The notes beneath the pieces are model-generated. The model saw nothing but the letters and a program-made list of their open reading frames with translations, was not told where the DNA came from and did no database searches. A program made the position numbers and the translations under genes. Below, one piece after another: positions 22,809 through 34,286 of a stretch of DNA of 64,000 nucleotides. Within the stretch, counting starts at the first letter, position 1. The number at the start of each line of letters is the position of its first letter. This DNA comes from Ochotona curzoniae (taxonomy: Eukaryota; Chordata; Mammalia; Lagomorpha; Ochotonidae): contig NW_024466607.1 in assembly GCF_017591425.1 (NCBI RefSeq), forward strand, positions 7,262,501-7,326,500, given 5' to 3'.

Positions 22809-25039
22809 GTAAGCGGCTCTTTCTTCCACAGATGGGAGTCAGGGTAGGTGGGCTCCTAGGCAGGGTGGGAAACGCTCGGACCAGAGTGGGGTTTTCAAAC
22901 CTCAGCCCTCCACGAGTTACGGGAAACTCTTCTAGGAACAGTCAGCCTTTTAATTTACAACCCATAATACATTTCCACTGATTTCTACAGAAGAGAAACT
23001 GGTCAACTTTCCCATTTCCTTGAATGGAATGGCACGTGCTTACTGTATTAACTCTCAAAGCATGCATTTTCTAACCGTTTTGGCCTAAAACTGTACTTGT
23101 CCATGAAAACCAATTTCCCTGGGATTGGAAAAGTTTAAATGCCAAGTTTTCACTCAATATTATGTGCTTTCTTTTGTAAATGACCTGTTAAGATGGAGGT
23201 GGGGATCTCTGCTCAAGACAATGTTGTGAGAAGTTAACCCTCGCTTTCTATACACTGTTTAGCAGCAATTCCCATGCAGACTTTCCCAGTCCTGGCTTCA
23301 GTTTAACAACTTCTAACTTGATGGAGTCTGCTCGTGCACAGAGAAGAAATTCTAAACTAGAGGATGGGAAAACAAGGCTGAAATCACACTGAGCAGAAAC
23401 AGAACAGACATGGTGACCAAACATTATCCTATTTCCAAATTTTGGAAGAATATCTCTGATACATCTTAAAGTTACTGGCCAGGTACACTGGTGGCACTCC
23501 AGAAACCTTTTGTCGGAAAGAAACTCTAAAACAAAATGTCATAAGCTTGTTGTCTAAACTTTGAATTTTTGCTACATTTTGGGCACAAGTTCTATTGTGT
23601 CCATGAGTATGTGTTAGCTATTTGTTAGGACAGATACATGTTTAGTAAGCTCTGCTTTGGAGGAAGATACAGACACTGCAGGGTGATGCTGACAGTGAGA
23701 TCTACTTAGACAAGATGTCCGGCTGCTCGCACTTCACTGTGACCAGGAAAGCCGACTCAGGACTGTCTGATTAGCATTTATGATGCACTGCACTTCTGCA
23801 GTGAGAAAGGCTCTCTGAATATTACAGAGCCTTGCTGTGGTATATAAAAATTATTCTGATCCTGTCTTTTCCGATTGCACATGAAAGTACTGGCGCTGTG
23901 ATACCCAAGGGAAAGCAAGTGTGTTAGCTGTACCTTACAGCTTTTACAGGACCCACGTTACAATTCTCACCAGAGGTTTTTGTTGTTGTTTGCCTAGGTA
24001 TTTCTCAAGGATTTCCTTTGAATTCTCTTTGAATTTCTGTGGGTCACAGCATCTCTGTACACAGCACTAATATCCTTTGAGTGACAATGTGGCCTCTGCT
24101 CTCTGTTGTCAGCTGTTTCTCCACTGATCTCTCCATAATTCTTCAGCCTGAGTTCTTTACAGATAGAACACCTGAACACTGCTGAAAGAGCCAAGAGTTC
24201 CTAAGAAACACACTATGTGTGGTCAGTGACACCGATCAATGGCTTTTATGTTGACCATGATGGAGATGACCCATATGCTAATGACCAAGCAAAGTATATG
24301 TTCTTCATGTATACAAGGCACCTCACCATGTCCTGAACATCAAGCTTAGTAGTTACCCGTCATGTCCATTGTGAGAGATTCATAGGTACGCTCATGCTCC
24401 AGGTGACAGGAGATGCTGGTGAGGGAGCAGAACAGGGTGCATCTGTCCAGCCACATCATCATAGTCACCAAAGCATCACAGCACTAGAGTCAGCACAGTG
24501 TTTTCCTTGTTACACCTTCCATTTTCTGCTGACCACTGGTTCAAGGACATGGACACAAGCATTTTCATTATGTCCTGGCGCACTGTTGGAACCAAGCATC
24601 ACAGGATGGTCCTGATGGGGAAATGCCCAATCCGAGAAGTGAGTGCTTCCTTGATCAGGGTGGAACAGGGATCCTAGAGTGCAAGTTTGTTCCTGAAGGA
24701 CAATCAGCCCTTGGGATTGGTTCTAAGAAGTCCTGATGGGAAGTTTTTGATGTGATACTCATTTCTCTTGGCCATTTCTCACTCCATATATTTCTTATTC
24801 TCCTAACTTGCCACTTTACCTTCCGTGCTCACTTGTGGTGGGATCTGAGTGAGAATTCTTTCAGAACATTCTCCATAGATTTATGTGATTATGTTCAGAA
24901 CCTCAAGTTATCCATGCAGTTTGATTTCTCTAGTGTGGAAAAGACAATTTCTGGCTTGGTGTTGTGTCAGCACAGTAACGCCTCACGCTGTGCTGAGCAG
25001 GGTCTTGTAATGGGGTGCTGCCATTGATGGCACACACCG

Positions 25040-25490
25040 CTTGTCAGGTTGATTGACAGTGGACATGGCATGGAAACAGTTTCCACAACCTGCCCTTCCT
25101 ACATCCTCTTGCATCATTCAAGTTAATTGAAGGTGTGAAAAACGCACCCTGCCTGTTTTCCACATCATTCACAATTGACAGTGTGAAAATTACTCTGGAG
25201 GTTCCACGGACCTGGCCCCTCCTGCCTCCTATTGCGTTACATTAGACTAGTTAACTACAGGAAAACTTTTGGCTCTGGTAACTCCCTTCCTGCCGGAAAC
25301 TTTGTACTGCATGGCTCTCAATCTGATTTTAGAATGAGAGCTTAAAAACCCCTGACTTTCACTGTTCACTCAGTGTAGTGGCTCCTGGAGTGTAGCAGCA
25401 GCTGCTCTCACCAAGCCTGGGAAATAAAGCCTCCTGCTAACATCCTGCACTCGGGTCCAGTGTGATATCTTTCATACTCTGCGAAAGGGT
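25040..25490 (+). mobile_element. Probable solo LTR of an endogenous retrovirus
   Basis: The segment has LTR-like order: a U3-like part with two diverged copies of a ~75-bp block (from about 25058 and 25178), a TATA-like cttaaaaacc at 25341, a polyadenylation signal aataaa at 25423-25428, and a short U5-like end. It is absent from the homologous places of units B, E and F, so it inserted after the units separated. Exact ends and target duplication could not be fixed, and no internal retroviral genes are present. Confidence 0.45.
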
Positions 25491-27526
25491 CCTAGCTCAC
25501 CCTGCAGATGCTAACAGCTGTGTGCTGTCCTGGGCTCCTCCATCCTGTGTTCTGCTTCTCAGGAGTGTGTGTGAGGAAACAGCCAGGAGAACCTGCTAAG
25601 TGCAAATTTTTATACTCATGTATGAATCATTCATGATTTTTAAAAAAGAATTTTCACAATAAAATATCAACATGCAAATCATTTTAGCTCTATTTCTTTC
25701 TTTCCCTTATAATATGTCCATAAGGGTATAAAATGTAGATATCGGACACGTCTTTGTAGGAGAGCAGCTGTGAGATCTCACACTGTGGGGACGGCTGGGT
25801 GAGTGCACGTCCGTCTTCAGTCCTCTCTCCTAATCCTGCTGGGAGACTCTCTGTGGGTGCCCCTTAATGTGTCCCAATATGTTCTTTTCCTTATTCTATA
25901 TTCTGAGGGGGAAAAAAAATGAACTGTCTTCTAGCTTCATTCAGGCAATTTTCCCTAAAGAAGAAAAGACTTTAACAGTGGTTTGGAAGACTGATCCAAA
26001 TAAATGTTGTTTCCTGATAGGACCCCAAGGTGTGGTTATCGCCCCGAGAACACCCCGAGAAACACCGAACACGTGTAACCCCAGTCACAGCTGACCACTA
26101 ATGAGACAAACCACTGGGTAAGTCTTGTACTATTATGTGCTTGCACTTATAAAATTCAATTTTATTTTAAAATATGAATTAAAATAGATTACACTAACTC
26201 TACTTCAAAAAGTTCAAATAAACTTGTCTTAATTCCATGTTATTTAAGCAAAATAAAATATCTTGATATATACTTTGTTTTCCTTTCATGGAAAACAAAA
26301 AATCTAAATACAAAAAAAATCTGAATAGAGTTCAACCTTTAAAAATTAAGAACCTCTGATTTGTGCAATCCCTACAGATTTCAAATAGCAAAAGAGAAAT
26401 CATTACATTTCAAATAAATAAAATATTGTATTTCATTTTTATTTCAACCTTTCACAACGCTACATTAAAATGTTACTTTATATCTAATAATATATTTGCA
26501 GTGTATTTTTTGTAACTTAGGTGAAGCAGTGGCACAGTAACTATGTGAGGGATATTTCAAGACCAGATAACACACGTAGAGGACTATTCAGAGTTGCACA
26601 GCCATCGGGGCACAAGACTGGAAGCAGTTAGATGCAGGTGAATGACAAGGCAAGTACGTTTCCTCTTCTGAGCATTTCATGGTATCCAAAGTAATTGCAC
26701 TAAATACATGAATTGAGAAGACTTTGTTCCTTGTGTGATCAACACTTTAGAGACGTTTAACTGGGAAACTTAGGGTTAGGGATCTATTTGTTGAATATTA
26801 TGGCTACTGGTACATTAAGCATGTAATTACAGAGTGAACTGTATGTCTTTTAAAAAATAAAGCCAAAGAGAAAGTAAGGATTGTGATTGAAGGACAGAGC
26901 AAGGATAGGAAAAAAGTCTGGTAAATATCTTAAGTTATACTTATGAAATGTATGAAACGTATTCTCATTACATTAATGCAAATTTTTAAATGCTTGTATG
27001 GTATTCCTGCTCTAGAGAAACTGTATATTTTCCCAAGATTTAGGCCAATTTCCCACATAGTCTCTGTGTTTTAAATGCTAAGCAGCAACGGGGTAAAACG
27101 GTTCAGCTTCTCCTTGGCAACTTATGTTACAGAATCACAATACTCTCATCTGTTGTGGTTGAACTTCTGCCTGACATGCCGATTTTCATGATAAACATGT
27201 AAGGATATCACACTTGGGACTTTTTAGACCCTACTAGAGGCCTTGTATTTGTAAGCTGTGATTGATACACAGAGGAAGCATCTCATGATGGGTCATAACC
27301 GAGTCCTTCAGCACAAATTCAGCACTCAGGCCCCATGCACCCCTGACTTGAGCAAGACATGGGGCTTAGGGCTCCTTGGAGATCCACCTGCTTGGAGAAG
27401 GATGACAAGGTTTCCCACGTTTATTTCCATAGAACAGAAAAATCCATCTATAAAGGCTTAAGGTTCACTAAGACTACTACTTGCTAAGAATGGGAAGAAC
27501 AGAAACTGCTGCACAGAGGATATTTA

Positions 27527-27675
27527 AAGCCTGGTGCTGTGGTCTGCACGTCCCTGGCTCCTCAGGCAGGGGGACAGAGCCTGGTGCTGTGGTCTGCACG
27601 TCCCTGGCTCCTCAGGCAGGAGGACAGAGCCTGCTGCTGTGGTCTGCACATCCCTGGCTCCTCAGGCAGGGGCAG
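27527..27675 (+). repeat. Minisatellite, three units of about 49 bp
   Basis: The units read (c)agagcctggtgctgtggtc, tgcacgtccctggctcctc, aggcaggggga, starting near 27527, 27576 and 27626. They are followed by cagagctggcaatcatgaaaggactgccctctctcaggga, the same continuation as after the unit C array. It is homologous in position and partly in sequence to 15301-15682. Confidence 0.85.
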
Positions 27676-28635
27676 AGCTGGCAATCATGAAAGGACTGCC
27701 CTCTCTCAGGGATCCTCATGATAAAGACATCATCACATCAATGGCTGCATCTCGTATAGACCACTGTCTTCCAGAAACCATAGGTATTTCACACATTGCC
27801 CTAGTATCCCTGCACACATAAAGCTATTGTACTCACCCATATTTACAGGTAGGATGACTGAGTTCCACATGGTGACAACTGAAGGTCACACATTTAGTAA
27901 TTGTCAGATCAGACAACTAAACTAATAGTACATACTGACCAACATTTGTCTTTTATTTTTCCAGTTGTGAACACGGAAAAGACAAAGGAGGAGTAGGAGG
28001 GGACTACAGGAGGTGGGGGAGAGGGTGGGGAATTTCACTGTGCTCGTAAGCCTGTATTGTGAAACGTGAGAAATATGACCACTTTATATGAACAAGGGAA
28101 AACAAGTAAAAACAAAAATCTTCAAGTAACAGTGAAAGACAGGAAATCTATGCAAGTTAATACACCCTTGACACTTAACTAAAATTGGAGGTCAAATTTC
28201 TGTGTTCCTAAAATTCTGACTTGAATTCATCAGAGTAATACTACCCGTACTGTGCATCCAGAAATGCACCAAAGAGTTTGCTGATATAGTAGAAAATAGC
28301 TCATCCATGGTATCCCTGATTTTGCAAAAAACAAAAACAAAAACTATAAGGGACATAAAGCTCAGGAAACAATTTTCATGTGATAGAAATATTCCTGTCC
28401 AGGCCTTGTGGGTGGATTGTCCACCCACGACTGGTAGGCATGATGCTATGAAGTCAGTGGATTCTGCACACATGTTAGCTTGACTACCACACTTTCATGG
28501 GTAAAGGGTACATTGAGCTTCATCCAGTATCTTCCTAAATACTTGGGGTAGAGACTGCTAAAAGTCAGAATATTCTGATTTTTTTCCCACTTTTTTCCCT
28601 CATATATTTAACTACAGGCTTGTGTCCCCTAAACG

Positions 28636-29601
28636 ATGAATGCAAGCAATGAACTTTCCAACTTGACTGCAGTACGAAATGGATTTTTCTTAGAAATCGG
28701 CATGGGGATCCCAGCCAATGCCATCCTCCTGCTTTTCCACATCCTCATGTTCTTGCTAAAGCACAGACCCAAGCCCATCGACCTGACCATCGGGCACTTG
28801 GCCTTCATCCACCTGGTGATGTTGGTCATAACAGGGGTCATAGCCACAGACATGTCTGAGTCTCAAAATCTATGGAATGATGTCTCATGTAAGGCTGTCA
28901 TCTACTTCTACCAGGTGCTGCGGGGCCTCTCCCTGTGCAACACCTCCCTGCTCAGTGTCCTCCAGGCCATCACCCTCAGCCCCAGGAGCTCCTGGTTGGC
29001 CAAATTCAAACAAACATCCTCCTCCCTTCACAGCCTGTGTGTCTTTGTCCTCCTATGGGTCTTCAATTTGTTCCTTAGTCCTCGCTTCTTTAACTCCTTT
29101 GTTGTCACCAGTAATTGTACATCCGGGAGCCTTTTGTTTGCCACTAAATTCTGTTCTGTTTGGCCACTGGGATATTTGCCCAAGCACACATTATCCATGT
29201 TGTGGATCTTCCGGGATGTGTCCCTCACAGGGCTCATGGCCCTCTCCAGTGCCTACATGGTGACCCTCCTGTGCAGGCACAAGAGGCAGTGCCAGCACCT
29301 TCACGGCACCAGCCTTTCTCCAAGAGCCTCCCCAGAGCTGAGGGCCACCCGTACCATCCTGTTGCTCATGAGCATGTTTGTTCTGATGTACATGATGGAT
29401 TGTATTATGTACTCCCTCTCAGAAATGTTGTGGAACAGCAACCTACTGCGTCTGTGTGCCCAGATATTGCTGGGCAATGGCTATGCCACCATTGGTCCCT
29501 TGGTGTTAATTACCAGTGAAAAACGAATAATCACCTTATTCAAATCTATATGCAAAAGATTGTTTAATTGTGTAGGAAAAAAATCACATAATCTTAGCTG
29601 A
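28636..29601 (+). CDS. Vomeronasal type-1 receptor D, 321 aa, intact
   Basis: A complete V1R with C85 (NDVSC), RGLSL, LSVLQAITLSPRSSW, loop-2 sequon N160-C-T, loop-2 C173 and the standard loop 3. The N-terminus carries two extra potential glycosylation sites, N2 (NAS) and N9 (NLT), absent from B, C, E and F. There is one additional serine in intracellular loop 2 (SSSLHS). The C-terminus runs about 15 residues beyond the point where E ends (FKSMW stop in E, FKSICKRLF... here), giving a basic tail with several Lys/Arg and a terminal NLS. Start choice: the only in-frame Met that gives the standard 20-residue lead before TM1. Confidence 0.95.
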   Translation: MNASNELSNLTAVRNGFFLEIGMGIPANAILLLFHILMFLLKHRPKPIDLTIGHLAFIHLVMLVITGVIATDMSESQNLWNDVSCKAVIYFYQVLRGLSLCNTSLLSVLQAITLSPRSSWLAKFKQTSSSLHSLCVFVLLWVFNLFLSPRFFNSFVVTSNCTSGSLLFATKFCSVWPLGYLPKHTLSMLWIFRDVSLTGLMALSSAYMVTLLCRHKRQCQHLHGTSLSPRASPELRATRTILLLMSMFVLMYMMDCIMYSLSEMLWNSNLLRLCAQILLGNGYATIGPLVLITSEKRIITLFKSICKRLFNCVGKKSHNLS

Positions 29602-30204
29602 TGAAAGTTGTACTTCAACAGGATTCATGATTGCCTGCACAATAATGCTCCTGGGGTCACTGAAACTTAAGGTTTTTGTTTTTTTTTTTTCAGTTAAACT
29701 ATTCACTTGTGTGTGTGTTGACAAGTAAATGATACAGCTTTTTATCCTACACTGTTGAGAAAACCCAAGGGTTGAATTCAAATAAGACACATAACAACTA
29801 GAGCTTACACTGACTATCAAGCTTGAACGGATTCAAAACTGATGATGATGTTTGGGAATGGATGTGGAGTCTGGAAAGATGAGGGAATGGATCCTAAAGA
29901 GACCCAGGGAGCACCAGGGAGGTGAATGCGGTTACAGTGTCACCCGGGGATATATGCAGAGAGCTAGCATTCATATGCTTTAAGTATGTACACTTCACTG
30001 ATGTCATCCACACCTCAGGAAAGCAGTTACTACAAAAGAACATCATAACAGACACACAACCTGCAAAGAGATGGACTTAGTCATGCCAATGTATCACAAA
30101 GAAAATGCATAACTGAAAAATCCACTAATCCTATCAAGTGTTCATGAACATACATTCATTGTATTCATACTGGTCTGTTTCACATTGCATTAAAAATGTT
30201 CTGG
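29602..30204 (+). other. 3' flank of unit D
   Basis: No gene. It carries the shared 3' flank blocks (ggggtcactgaaactt at 29653, ttgacaagtaaatgata at 29718, gtgtcaccc...tatatgc at 29938-29955). A T-rich run lies at 29676-29690. Confidence 0.5.
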
Positions 30205-30530
30205 GGCCTGTGCTTTAGCTTAGCAGGTTAGGCCACTGTCTACAATGCCAAGCATCTCATATGCATGCTAGTTCGAATCCTGGTTGCCACACTTCTAATC
30301 CAACTCTCTGCTGATGTGCCTGGTAAGGATGCGTAAGACGGTGCTTGGACCCCTGCTCCATATGGGCAACCAAGAACAACATCCTGGGTTCTGCCTTTGG
30401 CCTGGCCCCATCCAGTCCCTGCATTGATTTGGAGAGTGACCAGCTGATGGAAGATCACTTTACCTTTTTTTTTCTCTCTCTCTCCATAACCATGCCTTTC
30501 AGATAAATAAACACATCTTTTTAAAATTTC
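30205..30530 (+). mobile_element. Old C-SINE, plus strand
   Basis: It starts ggggcctgtgctttagc, keeps a B-box-like gttcgaatcctgg at about 30270-30282 (closer to the tRNA consensus than in the young copies), and ends at 'ttcagataaataaacacatcttttt'. It represents an older subfamily. Confidence 0.75.
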
Positions 30531-30840
30531 CCAAGGCTGGGTGGTTTATGAAGAAAATGGGATTTTGTAGCTCATGGGTTTGAGAGTTGAAGCAATGGTG
30601 AAGGCCTCATGGTGCTTGGCAGCACAGTGGTAGGAGTGCACACAGGAAGTAGAGACAATGCTGTGAGACAGGGAGAGTTCTGAAATTTCCTTACCACTCA
30701 CTTAGGAAAATACCCTCAGACACCCTTCCAAGGGCAGCACCCACAGTGACCCAGACCCCACCTCTTAGAAGTCCAATCAGTTCATCACGTCCACACAAGG
30801 TTCCAACACATGCCCCTGGGGGGCAAACTTCCATCACATC
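30531..30840 (+). repeat. Probable ancient mammalian interspersed repeat
   Basis: This begins 'aaggctgggtggtttatgaagaaaatggg' and ends 'aacttccatcacatc', resembling the repeat type at 12480-12720. The family is not assigned. Confidence 0.4.
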
Positions 30841-31135
30841 AAAGCACAGCTTCCTCACCTTGAATGCGCCAGGATCCCATATGGGTACCAATTCTAATCC
30901 TGGCACCCCACTTCCCATCCAGCTCCCTGCTTGTGGCCTGGGAAAGCAGCTGAGCACGGACAAAAGCCTTGGGACCCTGTACCCATGTGGGAAACCTGGA
31001 GGAAGTTCTGGCTCCTGGCTTTGGATCAGCTCATCTCTGGCCACTTGGGGAGTGAATCATCAGATGGAAGATCTTCATCTCTGTCTCTCTCTATATATAT
31101 ATCTGACTTTGCAATAAAAATAAATCTTAAAAAAG
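30841..31135 (+). mobile_element. C-SINE, 5'-truncated, plus strand
   Basis: It begins within the head (cctcaccttgaatgcgccaggatcccatatggg), contains 'cttcccatccagctccctgcttgtggcctgggaaagcag', and ends 'ataaaaataaatcttaaaaaag'. Intermediate age. Confidence 0.85.
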
Positions 31136-33260
31136 AACATAATAAATGTAATTTAACAGAATTAGGAGTGAGGCAAAGATATGTGTTCTTACCACTGTTA
31201 CTCAAGGTAGAGTTCAAAGTATTAGCCAGCACAGCAGGGCAAGAAAATACAATACAAGGCAAATAGACCAAATGGGAAGAAATAAAACTGTCCTTACTTG
31301 CACATGACGTAAAGTTTATGTACAAACTTCCAAAAACATCCCCCTACACCAGTACAGAAATGTTTATATTCAACCAGATTGCAAGACCGAAAATAAAGTC
31401 AGCTGGTTTTCTCTATCAATGAATGTGTGTGCAGTTATTAAATTACAGTGCCATTTGCAGCCACTCAAAAAACAAAGTACCTTAGATGTTAACTTAAGCA
31501 TATACAGACCTGAAAAGTATTTGTAGAAAAATTACAAAGCAATGATTAAACATATCAAAAGATCTATATACGCAGAGAGACAATGAGGATGCTTGAAGTT
31601 TCTAGAAGGTGAGATTCAGTGCCCAGGGGAACTCTCCTCAAAGGAGAGATGTATTAAAATACTGGATTTCAAATTCTCACACCAAAATAAACTGATTTTT
31701 ACTTCCATTTCCACTAATATTTTGAAGTACATTCATATTCACAGGGTTATTTAACTTGCATACTTCAAGTGATATATGAAATGCTGTTAGTTGAGGTTGA
31801 TGGTTTTGAGGAATTAGTCCACTTAATCTGTCACTAAACTTCTGACGATTTATAATATTCCATTACTATCTTTGGTATCTGCAGGTATGAAGTGATGTTC
31901 TTTGCTTAATTCTTGACATTGACAATCCATGACTTTTTCCTTATAACTGCTATAGATTTATCAATTTTATTACTCCTTTTGACAGAATCATATTTTTGCT
32001 TACTTGATTTAGTTTTTTCTACTGTCACTAGTATTTGCATTGTTCTCATTCCTTAGAATTTTGAGGGTTTATATGCTTATTTTCTCTTAGTTTTCTTATC
32101 CTGACATGGAAACTTAAATTATTGATCTTAGATCTTTCTGATGTAAATATCTAATGCTATAAATTTTCTCTTCCCATTGCTTTTGCTGTATATTGAAAAT
32201 GTTATCTTGTATTTGCATTTTCTTAGGATCAATGTTAATACTGTTGTATATAATTAAGATTATGTTCACAGATGAATGAAAAATCGCAGTATATGTATGC
32301 ATGTGTATATATAATAACTAATATCACTTAACTGTAAAGAAAAAGTGATTCTACCATTTTGAATGACACTGATGAAATTAGAGGGTGCTGAATCAGGTCT
32401 AATAAGCCACACGAAAAAGAGGGGGCCTCAGCTGTAGGCAATGGTTTAGGTTGCATTGTACCTAGGCAAGTGTTACACTGCTGGGAGAAAAGCAGCTAAT
32501 AGCTGGCAAGCATCCTGGCCCTGCTTAATGCCAGGTTTATGTCAACTCTACTAGTATGCCAACATTGTTACCTATTTTTTTTTTAAGATATGTGAGGGCA
32601 GACAACACATGCCAACAGATAGGGTCGGGGACCCATGTATGAGTGTGTACTGACCCTGGGTAGGCAGGCAGGGCCCCAGAATGGCATAGTATACCACCAG
32701 ACGACCAGGCACGGGGGTTGGTGGGGCTTGTGGATTGCTCAGGAGGCGGGTGTGGGGATGTGTGGAGGGGAGGGCTGCTGAGAGAATGTGACAGCTGAGG
32801 AATGACATCTGGGGAACCTCTACCAACCTGCCTCAGAAACCCGTCAGAGAATTGCCCAAAATATCAAGCAACAAAGTTTAATATACAACTCAACAAATCC
32901 ACCGCTAGGCATATACTCACAGGAACTGAAATCTTCAAACAAAATGTGTCTGTGGAAGATCCGAATAGGGATTTTAAAAAGAATGAGGAAGAAAAAACTG
33001 GCTCCGTAGATCCAGAAATGGTCTCTGACAAATGCAACATGTTTAGTATGAAGAAACAAAACACTCAACAAGCTTGGAGTAGGATGGAACTCAACTGACA
33101 AAGGACATATACAAGAGAAACCACAGTTAATATCCTACTTGTCAGAAACTGAAAGATGTCCCTGTAATATCGTTAAAACAAATGAGACAATGATGTTCAT
33201 TCTGGGTACTTCTCCTTAAGTACACTGTACTTCAAGTCCTAGACTGGATATTTATACAAG
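31136..33260. mobile_element. Rearranged ancient L1 fragments, mixed orientation
   Basis: 31140-31600 reads + as decayed L1 reverse transcriptase text (conceptual LLKVEFKVLASTAGQ, then KWEEIKLSLLAHDV). About 31690-32215 is L1 ORF2 in the opposite orientation (tttatcaattttattactcctttt, aaacttaaattattgatcttagatctttc, gctataaattttctcttcccattgcttttgctg). About 32270-32420 is again + orientation C-terminal/3' region. 32400-32820 is unassigned with a T-run at 32571-32585. 32830-33250 is further L1-like text. This is old and non-functional. Confidence 0.55.
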
Positions 33261-34185
33261 GCAAAGAAACCAAATTTAACCAGACTGCAAAGGACTCAGC
33301 ATTTTCCCGAATCAATGGAGCTACCTAAACTTGGAGCATGAATCTTAAAATTATAACCTTGAAACTAACATCTTTCCCTTCTGAAAAGCCCCTCTCATGA
33401 ATTGTAAAAATGAAAAGCTGCTAACGCACTCCAATCGCCACCACACAGGCTACAGGATGGTCACTGTTGTAACCCACCCCGTCCCACAGCACAGAACCCC
33501 ATGCACACAGCCATCCTTGGGACCCAATTGAAATGCAGCGGGGTAATAAAAACCACTTCAATTCGACACATCCAACTAGACCCATGAGTGACATGAGCCC
33601 ATTGCCTTACCCTCCGCTACATGGGGCAGTTTGGTTTATGACAGCAAAGATTCTACACCTACAACTTTAGAACCTGGGTTGGTGACCTCTTTGGTTTTTG
33701 AGCCATCCCCTTGTAATTGCTACCTTATAATTATAAGTTGTCTGCCTTCATCCCCGGCTAAGAGGCTTTCCTCCCTTCTCTCCACAGAGCTTGAAATCTG
33801 AAACTAAGAGCTTGAACATCATGCAGTCCATGAGCAAGGCCACTCAGAAATCAGATGCAGCTTGAGGGAGTAGCTGCAGGGACAAGGACACCTTCACGGT
33901 ACAGAGAGGCCCTCGCAGCCACAGGGGATGTCAGGGGTCTCTCAGCCCAGAGTGCTGGAAGTAAAGTGCTCTCAGGATAAAATCAAGAGAACATGGTGCT
34001 ATCTGCTGGGCCAGGCAGCCTCTGACCCTCACACACATCAGGGAACTCAGAGGAAAGTTTGAGCACAGCCCTCCCCAGATGGCTGCTATCCATGAGAGAA
34101 TAAAAGAAGGAAGAGAAAAGTGACATGTTCTACTGGGGGACTCCATGTTCTCTGCTCCCCAGCGGCATTTTGTTGCCTGTTTTAG
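33261..34185. other. Intergenic and unit E region upstream of noncoding exon
   Basis: 33261-33960 shows no gene. 33975-34185 is the conserved pre-exon block shared with units C, D, F and G, including gagagaataaaagaaggaag at 34093-34112, which is the most TATA-like version of this motif among the units. Confidence 0.4.
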
Positions 34186-34286
34186 ACATCAAAATGCCAT
34201 CCACAGAGAGATGAGCTCAGGACAGCCTTCCCTTAAAACTCTGCAGGTTCCTCCCAGGTGCATGGAATCCCGCACCTGTGCTCCTG
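34186..34286 (+). other. Putative noncoding 5' exon of unit E
   Basis: Acceptor tgttttag ends at 34185 and donor CTG|GTAAGT starts at 34287, giving 101 nt. The sequence is close to units D and F. It would serve the receptor at 36906, about 2.6 kb away. Confidence 0.55.

Larger units (their letters stand above)
22809..28617 (+). other. Unit D intron
   Basis: No gene. This is the longest intron of the cluster. Landmarks shared with other units: 23310-23400 (with 480-570 of unit A), 24640-24990 (with 3615-3900 of unit B), 25740-25860 (with 35430-35520 and 42420-42500), and 25900-26100 (with 4260-4440). It also holds a probable solo LTR and a three-unit minisatellite. From 26130 to 27000 it is AT-rich with nothing recognisable. 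About 27980-28100 contains a G-rich piece resembling an L1 3' end. The original acceptor position reads ctcat. The nearest AG is 28616-28617 (actacag). Confidence 0.5.

Noticed and set aside
24240..24640. Possible further receptor remnant before the 24640 block
   Set aside because: The translated frames show no V1R motif (no RGLSL, LSVLQAI or SPELRATR).
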